Positions 45,904 to 56,480 of a stretch of DNA of 64,000 bases are shown piece by piece (the stretch's first letter is position 1; the number at the start of each line of letters is the position of its first letter). This DNA comes from Helicobacter sp. MIT 11-5569 (GTDB lineage Bacteria > Campylobacterota > Campylobacteria > Campylobacterales > Helicobacteraceae), in assembly GCF_000765695.2 (NCBI RefSeq), contig NZ_JRPB02000004.1, positions 62,001 through 126,000 on the forward strand, read 5' to 3'. The notes beneath the pieces are model-generated. The model was not told where the DNA came from. It worked only from the letters and a program-made list of their open reading frames with translations, and searched no databases. A program made the translations under genes and the position numbers.

Positions 45904-45949
45904 GGTTTTTAAGCTAGAATTTGTGTAATTTTACAAGTAAGGAATTTTT

Positions 45950-46492
45950 GTGGATACCATAATTTCCAAGATTAGTAAAGGGCTTTTTGCGATTCTGCCT
46001 TTTTTGTTATTGTTTTGGATTTTTTCTTTTGTTTATGAGTTTTGCGCGAAAATCTTTTATTCTATCTTTGGAATCACAAACGCAAATCTTTTTATCACAC
46101 TTTTGATTTTTATTTTAAGTGTGGTTTTGCTCTATTATGTTGGGCATTTAGTAGATAAAAATAAAGAAGTATTGTTCATCAAAATTACAGAAGTGGTTAT
46201 TGGTAGAATCCCTTTTGTCAAAAGTGTTTATTCTGGAATCAAAGAAGTTTTAAATATCTTTTTAGGAAAGAATAAAGAGGGATATTTGGGTGTGGCGTAT
46301 GTCGATGTCGGGAATATGGAGCTTATTGGTTTTATCACAAAAGAAGAAGAAAATGTATTTTGGGTGTTTGTGCCAACAACACCAAATCCAACTTCAGGCT
46401 TTGTGCTAAAAATCGCAAAAGATAAGGTTAGAATCTCGGATTTATCTGTGAGTGAGGGTTTTAAGAAAATTATCTCTTTGGGTGTGAAATAA
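45950..46492 (+). CDS. DUF502 family membrane protein
   Basis: 180 residues: two N-terminal membrane helices, then a soluble part with IPFVKSVYSGIKEVLNIF and the hallmark VFVPTTPNPTSG. These match DUF502, a widespread family of unknown function. The start is GTG at 45950 with AAGGA at 45939-45943; no in-frame ATG fits better. The following gene begins 8 bases later. Confidence 0.8.
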   Translation: MDTIISKISKGLFAILPFLLLFWIFSFVYEFCAKIFYSIFGITNANLFITLLIFILSVVLLYYVGHLVDKNKEVLFIKITEVVIGRIPFVKSVYSGIKEVLNIFLGKNKEGYLGVAYVDVGNMELIGFITKEEENVFWVFVPTTPNPTSGFVLKIAKDKVRISDLSVSEGFKKIISLGVK

Positions 46493-46500
46493 GGAATTTT

Positions 46501-47358
46501 ATGCAGTTTTTGCAAAAAATTAAAGATTTTAGAGAACTTGTAATGTTTGAGCATAGTGTTTTTTCTATGCCATTTATTTTTATTGCTATGCTTACAGCAG
46601 CACAAGGTTGGTTTGGTTTTAAGTTGCTTATTTTTGGGATTATTGCAAGCATAAGTGCTAGGAATTTTGCAATGGCATTTAATCGCTATGTCGATAGAAA
46701 ATTTGATGAAACAAATCCGCGCACAAAGAATCGTCCAAGTGTAGATGGGAGAATTTCTCCGCAAGCAATACTATTTTTTATTATTATTAATGCGTTAATT
46801 TTTATTGCAATGGGTTATATTATTAATCCTTTGTGTTTTTATCTTTCTTTTCCGATTCTTATTATTCTTGCAAGCTATTCTTTGATGAAGAGATTTTCAA
46901 GTTCGGTGCATTTGGTGTTAGGGCTTTCTTTGGGGCTTGCACCTATTGCGGGAGTTGCAGCAGCAAGTGGAGAGATTCCGCTTTGGAGTGTGTATTTATG
47001 TGTTGGAGTATTATTTTGGGTAGCTGGATTTGATTTGCTCTATGCTTTACAAGACATAGAACACGATAAAAAGGAAGGTTTGTATTCTATTCCTAGTGTT
47101 TTTGGTGTGAAAAAAACACTTTGGATTTCGCGTGTTTTTCATATTCTAACACTTATTTTTTGGGGCTTATTTATTAAAACAGCAGGTCTTGGAGAGTGGA
47201 TGTGGATTGGGCTGTGTGTTGCAGTTGTCGCTTTGTGTTTTGAGCAATATTTGGTTTCTAAAAATTTTCGCCATATCCCACGCGCATTTTTCACGGTAAA
47301 TGGTTATTTAGGAATCGTGTTTTTAGGGTTTTGTGTGATGAATTTTATCGGGGGTTAA
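46501..47358 (+). CDS. UbiA-type prenyltransferase, probably MqnP of menaquinone synthesis
   Basis: 285 residues with 7-9 membrane helices. Two Asp-rich motifs bind Mg-prenyl diphosphate: NRYVDRKFDETNPRTKNRP (~61-79) and DLLYALQDIEHDKKEG (~178-193). UbiA enzymes prenylate aromatic acids; Helicobacter makes menaquinone by the futalosine route, where the UbiA homologue is MqnP, so that role is inferred. The stop (TAA) is followed at once by the next ATG. Confidence 0.88.
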   Translation: MQFLQKIKDFRELVMFEHSVFSMPFIFIAMLTAAQGWFGFKLLIFGIIASISARNFAMAFNRYVDRKFDETNPRTKNRPSVDGRISPQAILFFIIINALIFIAMGYIINPLCFYLSFPILIILASYSLMKRFSSSVHLVLGLSLGLAPIAGVAAASGEIPLWSVYLCVGVLFWVAGFDLLYALQDIEHDKKEGLYSIPSVFGVKKTLWISRVFHILTLIFWGLFIKTAGLGEWMWIGLCVAVVALCFEQYLVSKNFRHIPRAFFTVNGYLGIVFLGFCVMNFIGG

Positions 47359-47904
47359 ATGGAAGAATTTGCCAAAAGTCGTTTAATTGAAACAATTTTA
47401 AAGATTGAATATGAAGTTGTGCATAATAATGCAGAAGCCTTTGCGCAAGAATTTAATAAACTCACACAAAGCGATGAAGACCCTATTGGCGAATGGTTGC
47501 GTTTAACGCGTGCCAAAAAAGGAAATTTAGAATCTGATAATGTGGTGATTTTAGAATTACTCGTAGAGATTTATAGAAAGATAGAATCGTTAGAGTCTCG
47601 TATAAGTGGGGTAACTAAAAATTATGTTGCATTAGAAAATAAAGGGAGTATTTGCACGATTGGGCATAGTTGTTTTGCGCTTTTAGATTCCAAACTTTTA
47701 GAAAACACACTTTATTATGGTAGAATAGAGATTCCAACTTTTCCTACGCGCATTGTCCCTGCATATTTTATCTATCATTCTGGATTAGCTTGGATTGAAC
47801 GTATTCATGGGCGTGATGAGGTAGAATGGGATAGCTATGTTGCAAGCAAGGAGAGAGCGTTAATCCGCTCTATTAAGAATAGCAAAAAGGCAGAAAATGG
47901 GTAG
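47359..47904 (+). CDS. Conserved Campylobacterota protein, unknown function
   Basis: 181 residues, no signal or membrane segment. Residues 1-85 are helical and charged (EEFAKSRLIETILKIEYE...); residues 90-165 look like a small beta domain (NYVALENKGSIC ... IEIPTFPTRIVPAYFIYHSG) that is somewhat PilZ-like, though no c-di-GMP-binding RxxxR/DxSxxG motif is present. It overlaps the next gene by 8 bases, and the two probably act together. Confidence 0.6.
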   Translation: MEEFAKSRLIETILKIEYEVVHNNAEAFAQEFNKLTQSDEDPIGEWLRLTRAKKGNLESDNVVILELLVEIYRKIESLESRISGVTKNYVALENKGSICTIGHSCFALLDSKLLENTLYYGRIEIPTFPTRIVPAYFIYHSGLAWIERIHGRDEVEWDSYVASKERALIRSIKNSKKAENG

Positions 47905-48457
47905 TGATATAAATCTAATGCTTTGGGGCGGAATTGGAATTGCTATTGTTTTTATTCTTTTAATTGTGTATTTATACCTTAAAGAAAGTGAAAATAATAA
48001 GCGAACAAGGCGTTATGAGAAATCTATTGAAGAACTAAACAAAGAAGTGTATCGCCTGCAAAAACGCATAAAAGAACAAGAAAGTGAGTTAGAACGTTTT
48101 AAAGCCAGCATTAAGGCGCAAATTTATCAAGATACGCGCTTGGAGATGAAAAATTTACTTGATACAAATTTAAGTGCGCAAGTAGTGCCATTGCGCAATG
48201 ATATGGAATCGCTAAAATCCCAATGGCAAGCGAATAAAACTCATTTAGAAAATTTAGAGCATTTAGAACATAAGATTTTTGCGCTTGAAGATAGAATCAA
48301 AGAATTTGCCTATACACCGACAAACCCTACAAATATTGATGAAGGGCGTATTATTGCAATGTTTAAAGATGGTTGGAGTGTGGATTCTATTGCCAAAGAA
48401 TTGCGCATTGGTAAAGGTGAAGTGGAATTTACTCTAAAATTTGCAAATCTAGGCTAA
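47897..48457 (+). CDS. Membrane-anchored coiled-coil protein with C-terminal HTH-like segment
   Basis: 186 residues. One N-terminal membrane helix (~8-30), a long coiled coil (~35-130) and a C-terminal ~35-residue segment (IIAMFKDGWSVDSIAKELRIGKGEVEFTLKF) shaped like the helix-turn-helix end of DUF6115/DUF2802 proteins. The function is unknown. It is coupled to the gene before it and lies 9 bases from thrB. Confidence 0.65.
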   Translation: MGSDINLMLWGGIGIAIVFILLIVYLYLKESENNKRTRRYEKSIEELNKEVYRLQKRIKEQESELERFKASIKAQIYQDTRLEMKNLLDTNLSAQVVPLRNDMESLKSQWQANKTHLENLEHLEHKIFALEDRIKEFAYTPTNPTNIDEGRIIAMFKDGWSVDSIAKELRIGKGEVEFTLKFANLG

Positions 48458-48466
48458 GGAATAGAG

Positions 48467-49360
48467 ATGGAGTTTCGCGTCCCTGCAACAAGTGCAAACT
48501 TAGGACCGGGTTTTGATAGCTTAGGTTTGGCTTTAGGTTTATATAATCATATTAGCCTAAAACCTTCTAAAATCACTTCTATCCAAATTCATGGAGAGGG
48601 TTCTAAGAATCCTAAATTGCGTGCGGATAATGTTTTTGTAAGAATCTTTAATGAGCAATTAAAGAAACTTATTGGTTCAACACTTCCTTTTAAATTTACA
48701 TTTGATAATGCAATTCCAATTTCAAGGGGTCTAGGGAGCAGTTCAGCAGTAATTATTGGAGCAATTTCTGCTGCTTTTAAGGCTGCGCAAGTTCCCTTTG
48801 ATAAGCAAAAAATTCTAAATCTTGCCTTACATTATGAATCGCATCCGGATAATATTACTCCAGCATGTATGGGAGGATTTAATGTTTGTATGCTAGCAAA
48901 TCGAGATAGAGAGGTGCGTTTTATCCATAAGGATTTGCCAAAAAGTATTGCAGCAGTGATTGTGATTCCAAATCAATCAACTTCTACACATCTTTCACGT
49001 CAAACGCTCCCTAAACGTTATTTTCAAAAAGATGCAGTCTTTAATCTCTCGCACGCAAGTTTGCTTTCAAGTGCATTTATAACAGAACGTTTTGATTTAT
49101 TGCGTGAAGCTAGTCAAGATAGAATGCACCAATTTTATAGAATGAAGCAGATTCCTTTACTCTTTGAAGTGCAGCGCGCTGCATTGCAAAATGGTGCATT
49201 GATGAGCACATTATCAGGAAGCGGTTCAAGCTTTTTTAACTTGTGTTATAGAGATGATGCAAAACGTTTATTTGATACACTTAGCCAAAAATTCTCAAAA
49301 CTTAGGGTTTTGAGCTTAGATTTTGACAATGTTGGAGTGTCGCTTGAAAATGATGACTAA
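48467..49360 (+). CDS. thrB: Homoserine kinase
   Basis: 297-residue GHMP kinase. PATSANLGPGFDSLGLALGL is the substrate motif, PISRGLGSSSAVI the ATP-binding GLGSSS loop, and STLSGSGSSFFNL the C-terminal motif. It phosphorylates homoserine toward threonine, at the branch where MetA (35033-35920) acylates the same substrate. It stands just before ylxR-infB as in H. pylori. Confidence 0.94.
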   Translation: MEFRVPATSANLGPGFDSLGLALGLYNHISLKPSKITSIQIHGEGSKNPKLRADNVFVRIFNEQLKKLIGSTLPFKFTFDNAIPISRGLGSSSAVIIGAISAAFKAAQVPFDKQKILNLALHYESHPDNITPACMGGFNVCMLANRDREVRFIHKDLPKSIAAVIVIPNQSTSTHLSRQTLPKRYFQKDAVFNLSHASLLSSAFITERFDLLREASQDRMHQFYRMKQIPLLFEVQRAALQNGALMSTLSGSGSSFFNLCYRDDAKRLFDTLSQKFSKLRVLSLDFDNVGVSLENDD

Positions 49361-49409
49361 GAGCATTTTGGTGATGAATTTAAGTTCTGGTTTGCTATAA
49401 TGAGAGTTT

Positions 49410-49655
49410 ATGTCTAGTCCGATTAGAATGTGCATTGTGTGCAGAGGAAGATTTCCGCAAGAATCTTTGTTGCGCTTGCAATATCAAGATTTTAAGTTGC
49501 AAACTTTTAAAGGAATTGGCAGAAGTTTTTATGTTTGTCAAAATTGTCAAAGTGCGCCAAAATTAAGCGAACACATTATAAAAGTTTGTAGATTGGATAA
49601 AAAATACAAAGAGATGATTAAATCCGCATTAAAGGAGATTTTTTTATATGGATAA
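49410..49655 (+). CDS. ylxR: YlxR (DUF448) small RNA-binding protein
   Basis: 81 residues with the YlxR signature RMCIVCRGRFPQESLLRL and GIGRSFYVCQNCQSA; four cysteines are in two CxxC pairs. YlxR proteins accompany infB and nusA; a role in regulation of RNase P activity or transcription has been proposed in other bacteria. It overlaps infB by 8 bases. Confidence 0.88.
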   Translation: MSSPIRMCIVCRGRFPQESLLRLQYQDFKLQTFKGIGRSFYVCQNCQSAPKLSEHIIKVCRLDKKYKEMIKSALKEIFLYG

Positions 49656-52383
49656 AGTCCGTATTAGTCAAATTGCCAAAGAATTAAGTAAAACAAGTAA
49701 AGAAGTCTTACAAAAAGCAGAGGAGTTAGGGTTTGAAGTTAAAACTGCTTCAAGCACTGTTACTGCCACACAGGCTGATGTTTTATATAATTATATTTTA
49801 TCAGGAATAAATCCAAATGAAGGCGCGCAAAAAGCAAGTGTGCCAAAAAGCAAGGCAACAAAGTCTAAAAACACAGAATCCAAAAAAGATGAAAGTAAAA
49901 AAAATGCAAAAGAGAGTGCGAAATCTAGCACAAAAAGTAAAATAAAAGACGAAGCCAAAGAGTCAAAAAAGTCATCAAAGAAAGAGGTTATTAAAGACTC
50001 AAAAACACAAGTTGTGGCGGATTTGTCTAAAGATTCTACACAAGAAGATATAAAAGAATTTGAAAATGTTAAAAATACGCAAGAAAACGTGCAAGATACT
50101 GCAAATCAGAGTTCAAGTGAGATATTAAAAGAGAAAAGTGATGGAATACAAGATAATCTTGCAATTAAACGCACAGGATTGCGTATTGTTAAAAAGCGTG
50201 ATTTTAAAGATACAGGAAGTCAAAAACAAGAAGAGCAAAAAGAAGAACGTAAAGAATCTCCACGCACTTTGCAGGATTTACTTGGAAATTTAGAAGAGAA
50301 TCATATACAACATAAAGATAAAAAAAAGAAAAAAGATAAAACAGGCTTGCAAACAAGTAAGAATCTTGGGCAGCAGAAAATGGATTTGTTGGATAATCGA
50401 GAGTTCCAAAGTATGCATGATGATGAAGACGAGGAAGATGGAATCATTTTGTTTGATTTAAGCGTGCAAGATGAACGTGATATGGACGAGGAGGAGAATG
50501 AGCGTAAGGCGACAACCGAACGCATTAAAGTTCAACGTCATAATCCTTTTATGGAACAAGGAAGCACAAGACGTTCAAGTCGCAAAAAAGCCCCTAAAGT
50601 GCAAAAAGTGCAAGAAGCTATAAGTGGTGTAGTTAAGATTCCAGAGGAAATTAGGGCTTATGAATTTGCAGAAAGAATCGGAAGAACCACAGGAGAAGTG
50701 ATTAAAGTGCTTTTTAGCCTTGGAATGATGATTACTAAAAATGATTTTTTAGAAAAAGATGCTATTGAAATTCTAGCTGAAGAGTTTGGTGTAGAAATTG
50801 AATTATTAAATACCGCTGATGAGTTAGATTATACGCAATTACATAATGGTGAAGATAGAGAAGAACACTTAGTTGTGCGTGCCCCAGTTGTTACGATTAT
50901 GGGACATGTTGATCATGGAAAAACTTCTTTGTTAGACTATATTAGAAACACAAAAATTGCTTCTGGTGAAGCAGGAGGAATCACGCAACATATTGGAGCT
51001 TATACGATTAGTAAAAACGGGAAAGAAATTACATTTATTGATACACCAGGACACGAAGCATTTAGTGAAATGCGTGCTAGAGGAGCTTCTGTTACAGATG
51101 TAGCAATTATTGTTATCGCTGCTGATGATGGTGTAAAACCCCAAACTATTGAAGCATTAAATCACGCAAAAGCAGCAAATGCACCTATTATCATTGCTGT
51201 AAATAAGATTGACAAACCAGATGCAAACCCAGATAAGCTAAAAGCAGAAGCAGCAGAGCTTGGATTTACTCCGCTAGAATGGGGGGGGGAATATGAATTT
51301 GTGCATATTTCTGCAAAAACAGGTGAAGGGATTGATGATTTGTTGGAGACAATCCTCTTACAAGCTGAAATCTTAGATTTAAAGGCAAATCCAAATCGTC
51401 CTGCACGCGCAGTTGTGATTGAAAGTAGCTTAGAAAAAGGAAAGGGACCAGTAGCGACATTAATCGTTCAAAATGGAACATTAAAAGTTGGAGATAGCAT
51501 CATTGCTGATACGGCTTTTGGTCGCGTAAGGGCAATTAGCGATGATTTAGGACGTTCTATTGCTAGCATTGCACCATCTGGTGTTGGTGTAATTACGGGA
51601 TTAAATGAAGTGCCGCCAGCAGGTTCTATCCTTTTAGCAGTGGAAAATGATACCATTGCTAGAGATTATGCACAAAAACGTTCTGCGCATTTACGCCAAA
51701 AAGAGCTTTCACATTCTACAAAAGTTTCGTTTGACGAGTTGAGTTCAATGGTTGCTCTTGGGCAACTAAAAAGCCTTCCAGTGATTATTAAAGCAGACAC
51801 ACAAGGAAGCTTGGAGGCAATTCGCGGAAGCTTAGAGAAACTTCAAAATGAAGAAGTAAAAGTCAATATTATCCATAAAGGTATTGGTGGAATTACAGAA
51901 AGTGATATAACTTTAGCAGGAGCTAGTACAAATTGTGTGATTTTAGGTTTTAACGTGCGTCCAACAGGTAGTGTAAAGAATAAAGCGAAAGAATTAGGAG
52001 TTGAGATTAAAACTTATTCTATTATTTATTCTTTACTAGATGATATTAAAGCCTTACTAGGAGGGCTTTTATCACCTGTTATGGAAGAGGAAAATACAGG
52101 ACAAGCTGAAGTTAGAGAAATTTTTAGTATTGCAAAAGTTGGCACAATTGCGGGATGTTTTGTTGCAGAAGGGACGATTCAGCGTGGAATAAAAGTGCGT
52201 TTAATCCGCAATGGTGTAGTAATCCACAATGGAAATATTATTTCTTTAAAACGTTTTAAAGACGATGTAAGAGAAGTTGCTAAGGGCTTTGAGTGTGGAA
52301 TTATGTTGGAAGATTATAACGACATTCAAGTAGGTGATGTGTTTGAAACTTATAGGGAAGTGGAGAAACAAAGGACGCTTTGA
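49648..52383 (+). CDS. infB: Translation initiation factor IF-2
   Basis: 911 residues. An N-terminal IF2_N-like start ([26 protein letters not shown]), a ~250-residue Lys/Ser/Glu-rich linker, a second IF2_N ([25 protein letters not shown]), then the GTPase: G1 [12 protein letters not shown]3 DTPGHEAF, G4 NKIDKP, and domains II-IV. It places fMet-tRNA on the 30S subunit. A G9 run inside the G domain (51281-51289) encodes WGGE. The stop overlaps the rbfA start. Confidence 0.97.
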   Translation: MDKVRISQIAKELSKTSKEVLQKAEELGFEVKTASSTVTATQADVLYNYILSGINPNEGAQKASVPKSKATKSKNTESKKDESKKNAKESAKSSTKSKIKDEAKESKKSSKKEVIKDSKTQVVADLSKDSTQEDIKEFENVKNTQENVQDTANQSSSEILKEKSDGIQDNLAIKRTGLRIVKKRDFKDTGSQKQEEQKEERKESPRTLQDLLGNLEENHIQHKDKKKKKDKTGLQTSKNLGQQKMDLLDNREFQSMHDDEDEEDGIILFDLSVQDERDMDEEENERKATTERIKVQRHNPFMEQGSTRRSSRKKAPKVQKVQEAISGVVKIPEEIRAYEFAERIGRTTGEVIKVLFSLGMMITKNDFLEKDAIEILAEEFGVEIELLNTADELDYTQLHNGEDREEHLVVRAPVVTIMGHVDHGKTSLLDYIRNTKIASGEAGGITQHIGAYTISKNGKEITFIDTPGHEAFSEMRARGASVTDVAIIVIAADDGVKPQTIEALNHAKAANAPIIIAVNKIDKPDANPDKLKAEAAELGFTPLEWGGEYEFVHISAKTGEGIDDLLETILLQAEILDLKANPNRPARAVVIESSLEKGKGPVATLIVQNGTLKVGDSIIADTAFGRVRAISDDLGRSIASIAPSGVGVITGLNEVPPAGSILLAVENDTIARDYAQKRSAHLRQKELSHSTKVSFDELSSMVALGQLKSLPVIIKADTQGSLEAIRGSLEKLQNEEVKVNIIHKGIGGITESDITLAGASTNCVILGFNVRPTGSVKNKAKELGVEIKTYSIIYSLLDDIKALLGGLLSPVMEEENTGQAEVREIFSIAKVGTIAGCFVAEGTIQRGIKVRLIRNGVVIHNGNIISLKRFKDDVREVAKGFECGIMLEDYNDIQVGDVFETYREVEKQRTL
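51281..51289 (+). repeat. G9 run within infB
   Basis: Nine G read TGG-GGG-GGG-GAA (Trp-Gly-Gly-Glu). A run of this length is close to the range that slips in Campylobacterota, yet it lies in an essential gene. Confidence 0.85.
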
Positions 52384-52751
52384 TGCAGGAAATCAAGTTA
52401 GCGCGCACGCAATCTTTGTTAAAAGAGATTCTGCCTAGTGCATTGGCAAATCTAAGTGATACGCGCTTAAATGCACTAAATGTTGTCGATGTGCGTTGTT
52501 CTCGTGGTAAATATTCTGCGGAAGTATTTTTAAGTGCGCCTTTTGCCACAGATAAAGAAAAAGCAGAAATTTTAAAACAATTAAAAAAAGCACATAGTTT
52601 GATTAAGGAATTTTGTTTAGAGGAAACAGGTTGGTTTCGTTGTCCAGATTTTAAATTTTTATTTGATGGAAGTTTGGAGAAAGAAAATCGCCTTGATAAG
52701 ATTTTTGAAACTTTGCAAAAAGAACGTCAAAATAAAGAAAAGGAATCTTAA
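52383..52751 (+). CDS. rbfA: Ribosome-binding factor A
   Basis: 122 residues with the RbfA KH-like core: SDTRLNALNVVDVRCSRGKYSAEVFL, then FCLEETGWFRCPDFKFLFD near the end. It helps 16S rRNA 5' end maturation. The ATG at 52383 is used in preference to TTG 52380 because it overlaps the infB stop (TGATG), the usual coupling arrangement. Confidence 0.9.
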   Translation: MQEIKLARTQSLLKEILPSALANLSDTRLNALNVVDVRCSRGKYSAEVFLSAPFATDKEKAEILKQLKKAHSLIKEFCLEETGWFRCPDFKFLFDGSLEKENRLDKIFETLQKERQNKEKES

Positions 52752-52752
52752 A

Positions 52753-53220
52753 ATGACACTTTCTTCAAACCTAGAAGAGAAGATTAAAAATTTAGTAGAA
52801 AGTTTGGGATTCGAATTGTATGATATTTTAAGCCTAAAGGAAAATGAAAATCAAATTTTGCGTGTTTGTATTACAAAACAAGGCAATGCAAATTTGATGG
52901 ATTCTCAAAAAGTCAATCTTGAAGATTGCCAAGAAGTCAGCCTTGCTTTATCTCCTTTATTAGATGTAGAGATGCCAAATTTTGAAAAATATTTTTTAGA
53001 AGTAAGCTCTCCGGGAGTTGAACGCGTATTAAAAACATCTTCCCATTATCAAGGTGCAGTAAATGAGCTTGTAAAGATTAAAACTCTCCAAGAAATTGAT
53101 GGCAAGAAAGAATTTAAAGGCAAGTTAGTAAGTGTTGGGGAAGATATGCTGATTTTAGAAAATGGTGCAAAGATTCCATTTAATGTGATTAAAAAGGCAC
53201 AAACTTATTTTGAGTGGTAA
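52753..53220 (+). CDS. rimP: Ribosome maturation factor RimP
   Basis: 155 residues. EKIKNLVESLGFELYDILSLKENENQILRVCI and YFLEVSSPGVERVLKTSSHYQ are diagnostic of RimP, which helps 30S assembly. The start chosen is ATG 52753, one base after the rbfA stop with AAGGA upstream; a longer frame reaching into rbfA begins with Lys/Arg-rich sequence that is not part of the family. Confidence 0.92.
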   Translation: MTLSSNLEEKIKNLVESLGFELYDILSLKENENQILRVCITKQGNANLMDSQKVNLEDCQEVSLALSPLLDVEMPNFEKYFLEVSSPGVERVLKTSSHYQGAVNELVKIKTLQEIDGKKEFKGKLVSVGEDMLILENGAKIPFNVIKKAQTYFEW

Positions 53221-53223
53221 AAA

Positions 53224-54273
53224 ATGCTAGCGCATCATTTTTATTTAGACTTATGCTTGCAATGTGCGTGGAAAGAACAGCTAAAAACACTCCCAAATCC
53301 CGCAGTTGCTTCTCTTGTGCTTGATAAAAATGGAGCGATTTTAAGCCTTGAAGCACATAAAGAATGCGGCAAACCTCACGCTGAAGTGCTTGCTTTGCAA
53401 AAAGCCTATGCAATTTTAAGTGGGGATAATGCAATTTTATCTTTAGAAGATTCTTGCGCAATCCATACTTATCTTTTAGAAAATGCGATTCCTTATTTTA
53501 AAGAGATTACTCTTTATGTAACCTTAGAGCCTTGTGGCAGTAGAAAAAATGGCAAAACCCTATCTTGCGCAGCTCTGCTTAGAGAGTTAAAGCCAAAATG
53601 TATCGTTATTGCTGCGCAAGATAGTAGCAAAAATGCAAAAGGGGGAGCGCAGGAGCTAGAAAATGCTGGGATTGCTGTGATTAAAGCGTGGGAAGTGGAA
53701 TCTCTAAAAGAAATCTACACAAAGGCAAAAGCACTTTTGATACCTTTTAATGTATTGCAAATGAAGGGGCGATTTATGCTTTTTAAATATGCAAGCAGGC
53801 TTGATGGTAGCATTAATGGTGGGCAGATTAGCGAAAAAACAGCACAGAGTTTAATGCACGATTATCGCACAAAAGCAGATTTTTTGTTAATTTCTGGGGA
53901 GAGCGTGCGTGTAGATAATCCGCGTCTTGATACACGTTTTGCTACCTTAGCGCATAAAAATCCCAATGTTGCAATTCTAACGCGACAAAAAGATTTTCCA
54001 AAAACAGCCCAACTCTTTAAAGTGCCAAATCGCAATGTTAAGATTTTGCATCATCTAAAGGAAATGGAATCTCTGCAAGGTTTTATCTTTTGTGAAGGTG
54101 GGGCTGGGCTTTTTTGCGCTCTGCAAGATTCCATTGATGTATTGCTTGTCATCTTAAACCCTAGTTTTAAAAAAGATTCCAAACTCACAATGCAGCTTAA
54201 TGCAAATTTTAGTGTATTGCATAGCACGCAAGTTCAAAATGATGTCTTTCTTTGGCTGGTTCCAAAAACCTAA
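53224..54273 (+). CDS. ribD: Bifunctional riboflavin biosynthesis deaminase/reductase RibD
   Basis: 349 residues. N-terminal cytidine-deaminase-like domain with Zn ligands HAEVLAL and LEPCGSRKNGKTLSC; C-terminal reductase domain (~175 on) with FKYASRLDGSINGGQ and the NADPH-binding LLISGESVRVDNPRLDTRF. It carries out two successive steps on the GTP-derived pyrimidine. It is 3 bases after rimP. Confidence 0.92.
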   Translation: MLAHHFYLDLCLQCAWKEQLKTLPNPAVASLVLDKNGAILSLEAHKECGKPHAEVLALQKAYAILSGDNAILSLEDSCAIHTYLLENAIPYFKEITLYVTLEPCGSRKNGKTLSCAALLRELKPKCIVIAAQDSSKNAKGGAQELENAGIAVIKAWEVESLKEIYTKAKALLIPFNVLQMKGRFMLFKYASRLDGSINGGQISEKTAQSLMHDYRTKADFLLISGESVRVDNPRLDTRFATLAHKNPNVAILTRQKDFPKTAQLFKVPNRNVKILHHLKEMESLQGFIFCEGGAGLFCALQDSIDVLLVILNPSFKKDSKLTMQLNANFSVLHSTQVQNDVFLWLVPKT

Positions 54274-54333
54274 AAGTTCATTTACGCTTCCCTATTTAAA
54301 TCCATACAATCAATTTTAACTCTTTTAATGTAT

Positions 54334-54446
54334 ATGTTACAAAATGTAATTATATATTTTAATGTTACTAAAATATACAATATATAATTTATTTTATACT
54401 TCAAATTCATAATTTAATATACTTATTTATAGAATTTTTGTAACAT
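54334..54446 (+). promoter_or_regulatory. Region with ATGTTAC repeats upstream of acetate symporter operon
   Basis: In the 208-base very AT-rich gap, ATGTTAC occurs at 54334-54340 and 54362-54368 and inverted (GTAACAT) at 54440-54446. TTACA-AAA-TGTAA at 54337-54349 is a short palindrome. This could be an operator set for a response regulator; which one is unknown. Confidence 0.35.
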
Positions 54447-54481
54447 TTAAGTAGAAAATTACAATTTGTAAGGAGTAAATA

Positions 54482-54826
54482 ATGAAAAAACCTTTGGATT
54501 ATCAACAATCCATTCAAGAATTTAAAAAATTTGTTTCCTTTAGAAACAAAGTAGCAATTTGGTTGTCTGTGGTTGTGTTGGTCTGTTATTATGCTTTTGT
54601 GATTAGCATTGGATTATTTCCAGATGTTTTAGGCTATCGTTTAGGACCTAGTTCTATCACATTAGGGATTATTGTTGGAATCTTTTTGATTGCTTTGTGT
54701 ATTACAGCAACAGGGCTCTATACATTTTTTGCAAATCAATATTTTGATAGAAGACAAGAAGAGATTTTGCAAGATTTAGAACAAAGCGGAGCATTGGAGG
54801 ATTTGAAAAATGGTAAAAATTATTAA
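54482..54826 (+). CDS. DUF485 membrane protein (YjcH type)
   Basis: 114 residues with two membrane helices, [25 protein letters not shown] and the second around residues 58-82 followed by [20 protein letters not shown]485 proteins are usually encoded just upstream of acetate symporters and act as their small partner. It overlaps actP by 17 bases, and AAGGAG precedes its ATG. Confidence 0.88.
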   Translation: MKKPLDYQQSIQEFKKFVSFRNKVAIWLSVVVLVCYYAFVISIGLFPDVLGYRLGPSSITLGIIVGIFLIALCITATGLYTFFANQYFDRRQEEILQDLEQSGALEDLKNGKNY

Positions 54827-56480
54827 AATTTATTTAATGGCATTTTTTGGTGTTTTGTTATGTGTAAGCAGTGTAAATGCAGCAGGATTTGATGTAGAAA
54901 ATGTAGAAAAAAGCGCATTTAATCCTATTGCTGTAACAATGTTTTTGATTTTTGTGCTTGGCACACTTTTTATTACTTATTATTCCAACAAGAAAAGTCA
55001 AAGTGCAAGTGGATTCTATACAGCAGGCGGAAATATTACAGGAATGCAAAATGGGACAGCAATTGCTGGAGATTTTATGAGTGCTGCAAGTTTTCTTGGA
55101 ATCACAGCACTTGTTTTCACAAATGGTTTTGATGGTTTGATTTATTCTATCGGATTTTTAGCAGGCTGGCCTATTATTTTGTTTTTAATTGCTGAAAAAT
55201 TTAGGAATCTTGGAAAATTTACCTTTGCGGATATTACCGCGTATCGCTTAAATGCAAAGCCAATTCGTATAATTTCAGCGACTTCTGCACTTAGTGTTAT
55301 TGTGTTTTATTTGATTGCACAAATGGTTGGTGCTGGACAATTAATCCAGCTTTTGTTTGGATTGCCTTATACAGCTGCTGTTGTGCTTGTTGGAATCTTG
55401 ATGATTTGCTATGTTGTTTTTGGTGGAATGCATGCGACAACTTGGGTGCAAATTATCAAAGCGATTTTATTGCTTGGTGGGGCAACTTTTATGGCAATTA
55501 TGATTTTGTATTTAACAAAGTTTGATTTGAGTTATTATTTTGCTAAAGCAGTGGAAAATCACCCAAATGGAGCAGCAATTATGCTTCCCGGTGGATTTTT
55601 GCCTGATACAATTTCTGCTTTATCCTTAGGGCTTGCATTAATGTTTGGAACAGCAGGATTGCCACATATTTTAATGCGTTTCTTTACTGTTAAAGATGCA
55701 AAAGAAGCTAGAAAGTCTGTATTTTATGCGACAGGTTTGATGGGATATTTTTATATTTTAACTTTTGTTATTGGTTTTGGCGCAATCGCTTTATTGCTTG
55801 GAAATCCAGAATTTACAAATGAAGATGGTAGTTTTAATGGCATTACTAATATGGTGGCAATTACACTTGCTCAAGCTATTGGTGGAGATTATTTCTTAGG
55901 CTTTATTTCCGCAGTTGCGTTTGCGACAATTTTAGCAGTTGTTGCTGGGCTTGCAATTTCTGGAGCTGGTGCAATTTCTCATGATTTATTTGTCAATGTT
56001 TGCAAAGATGGTAAATGTGATGCGAATCTTGAAATGAAAGTAACGAAAATTTCAACAATCGGAATTGGAATTTTTGCAATTATTTTAGGAATTATATTTG
56101 AAAAACAAAATGTTGCTTTCACGGTTGGACTTGCTTTTGCTATTGCTGCAAGCGTAAATTTTCCGATTCTACTTTTAAGCATTTATTGGAAGAATCTTAC
56201 AACAAAAGGTGCATTTTGGGGTGGATTAATCGGACTTATTGCTGTTGTTACAATGGTGCTTTTAAGCCCTAGTATTTGGGTGAAAAGCTTTGGATTTGAT
56301 ACGGCAATTTTTCCTTATGACCACCCAGCACTTTTTTCTATGCCATTAACCTTTGTGTTAATTTATCTTATCTCAAAGCTAGATAATAGTGAGCGCGCTA
56401 AAATTGATAAAGCAGGGTTTGCAGCACAAGATTTCCGCGCACAAAGTGGCGTGGGGATTAGTGAGGCAGTAGCACATTAA
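54810..56480 (+). CDS. actP: Cation/acetate symporter ActP
   Basis: 556 residues of the sodium:solute symporter family with a cleavable signal-like N terminus and 13 membrane helices. [33 protein letters not shown] is the typical ActP/SSF opening, and [28 protein letters not shown] follows near residue 285. It takes up acetate and perhaps other short monocarboxylates with Na+. Confidence 0.92.
   Translation: MVKIIKIYLMAFFGVLLCVSSVNAAGFDVENVEKSAFNPIAVTMFLIFVLGTLFITYYSNKKSQSASGFYTAGGNITGMQNGTAIAGDFMSAASFLGITALVFTNGFDGLIYSIGFLAGWPIILFLIAEKFRNLGKFTFADITAYRLNAKPIRIISATSALSVIVFYLIAQMVGAGQLIQLLFGLPYTAAVVLVGILMICYVVFGGMHATTWVQIIKAILLLGGATFMAIMILYLTKFDLSYYFAKAVENHPNGAAIMLPGGFLPDTISALSLGLALMFGTAGLPHILMRFFTVKDAKEARKSVFYATGLMGYFYILTFVIGFGAIALLLGNPEFTNEDGSFNGITNMVAITLAQAIGGDYFLGFISAVAFATILAVVAGLAISGAGAISHDLFVNVCKDGKCDANLEMKVTKISTIGIGIFAIILGIIFEKQNVAFTVGLAFAIAASVNFPILLLSIYWKNLTTKGAFWGGLIGLIAVVTMVLLSPSIWVKSFGFDTAIFPYDHPALFSMPLTFVLIYLISKLDNSERAKIDKAGFAAQDFRAQSGVGISEAVAH

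Noticed and set aside
52663-52752. 30-residue N-terminal extension of RimP
   Set aside because: Lies inside rbfA, is Lys-rich, and a better start with a ribosome binding site is at 52753.
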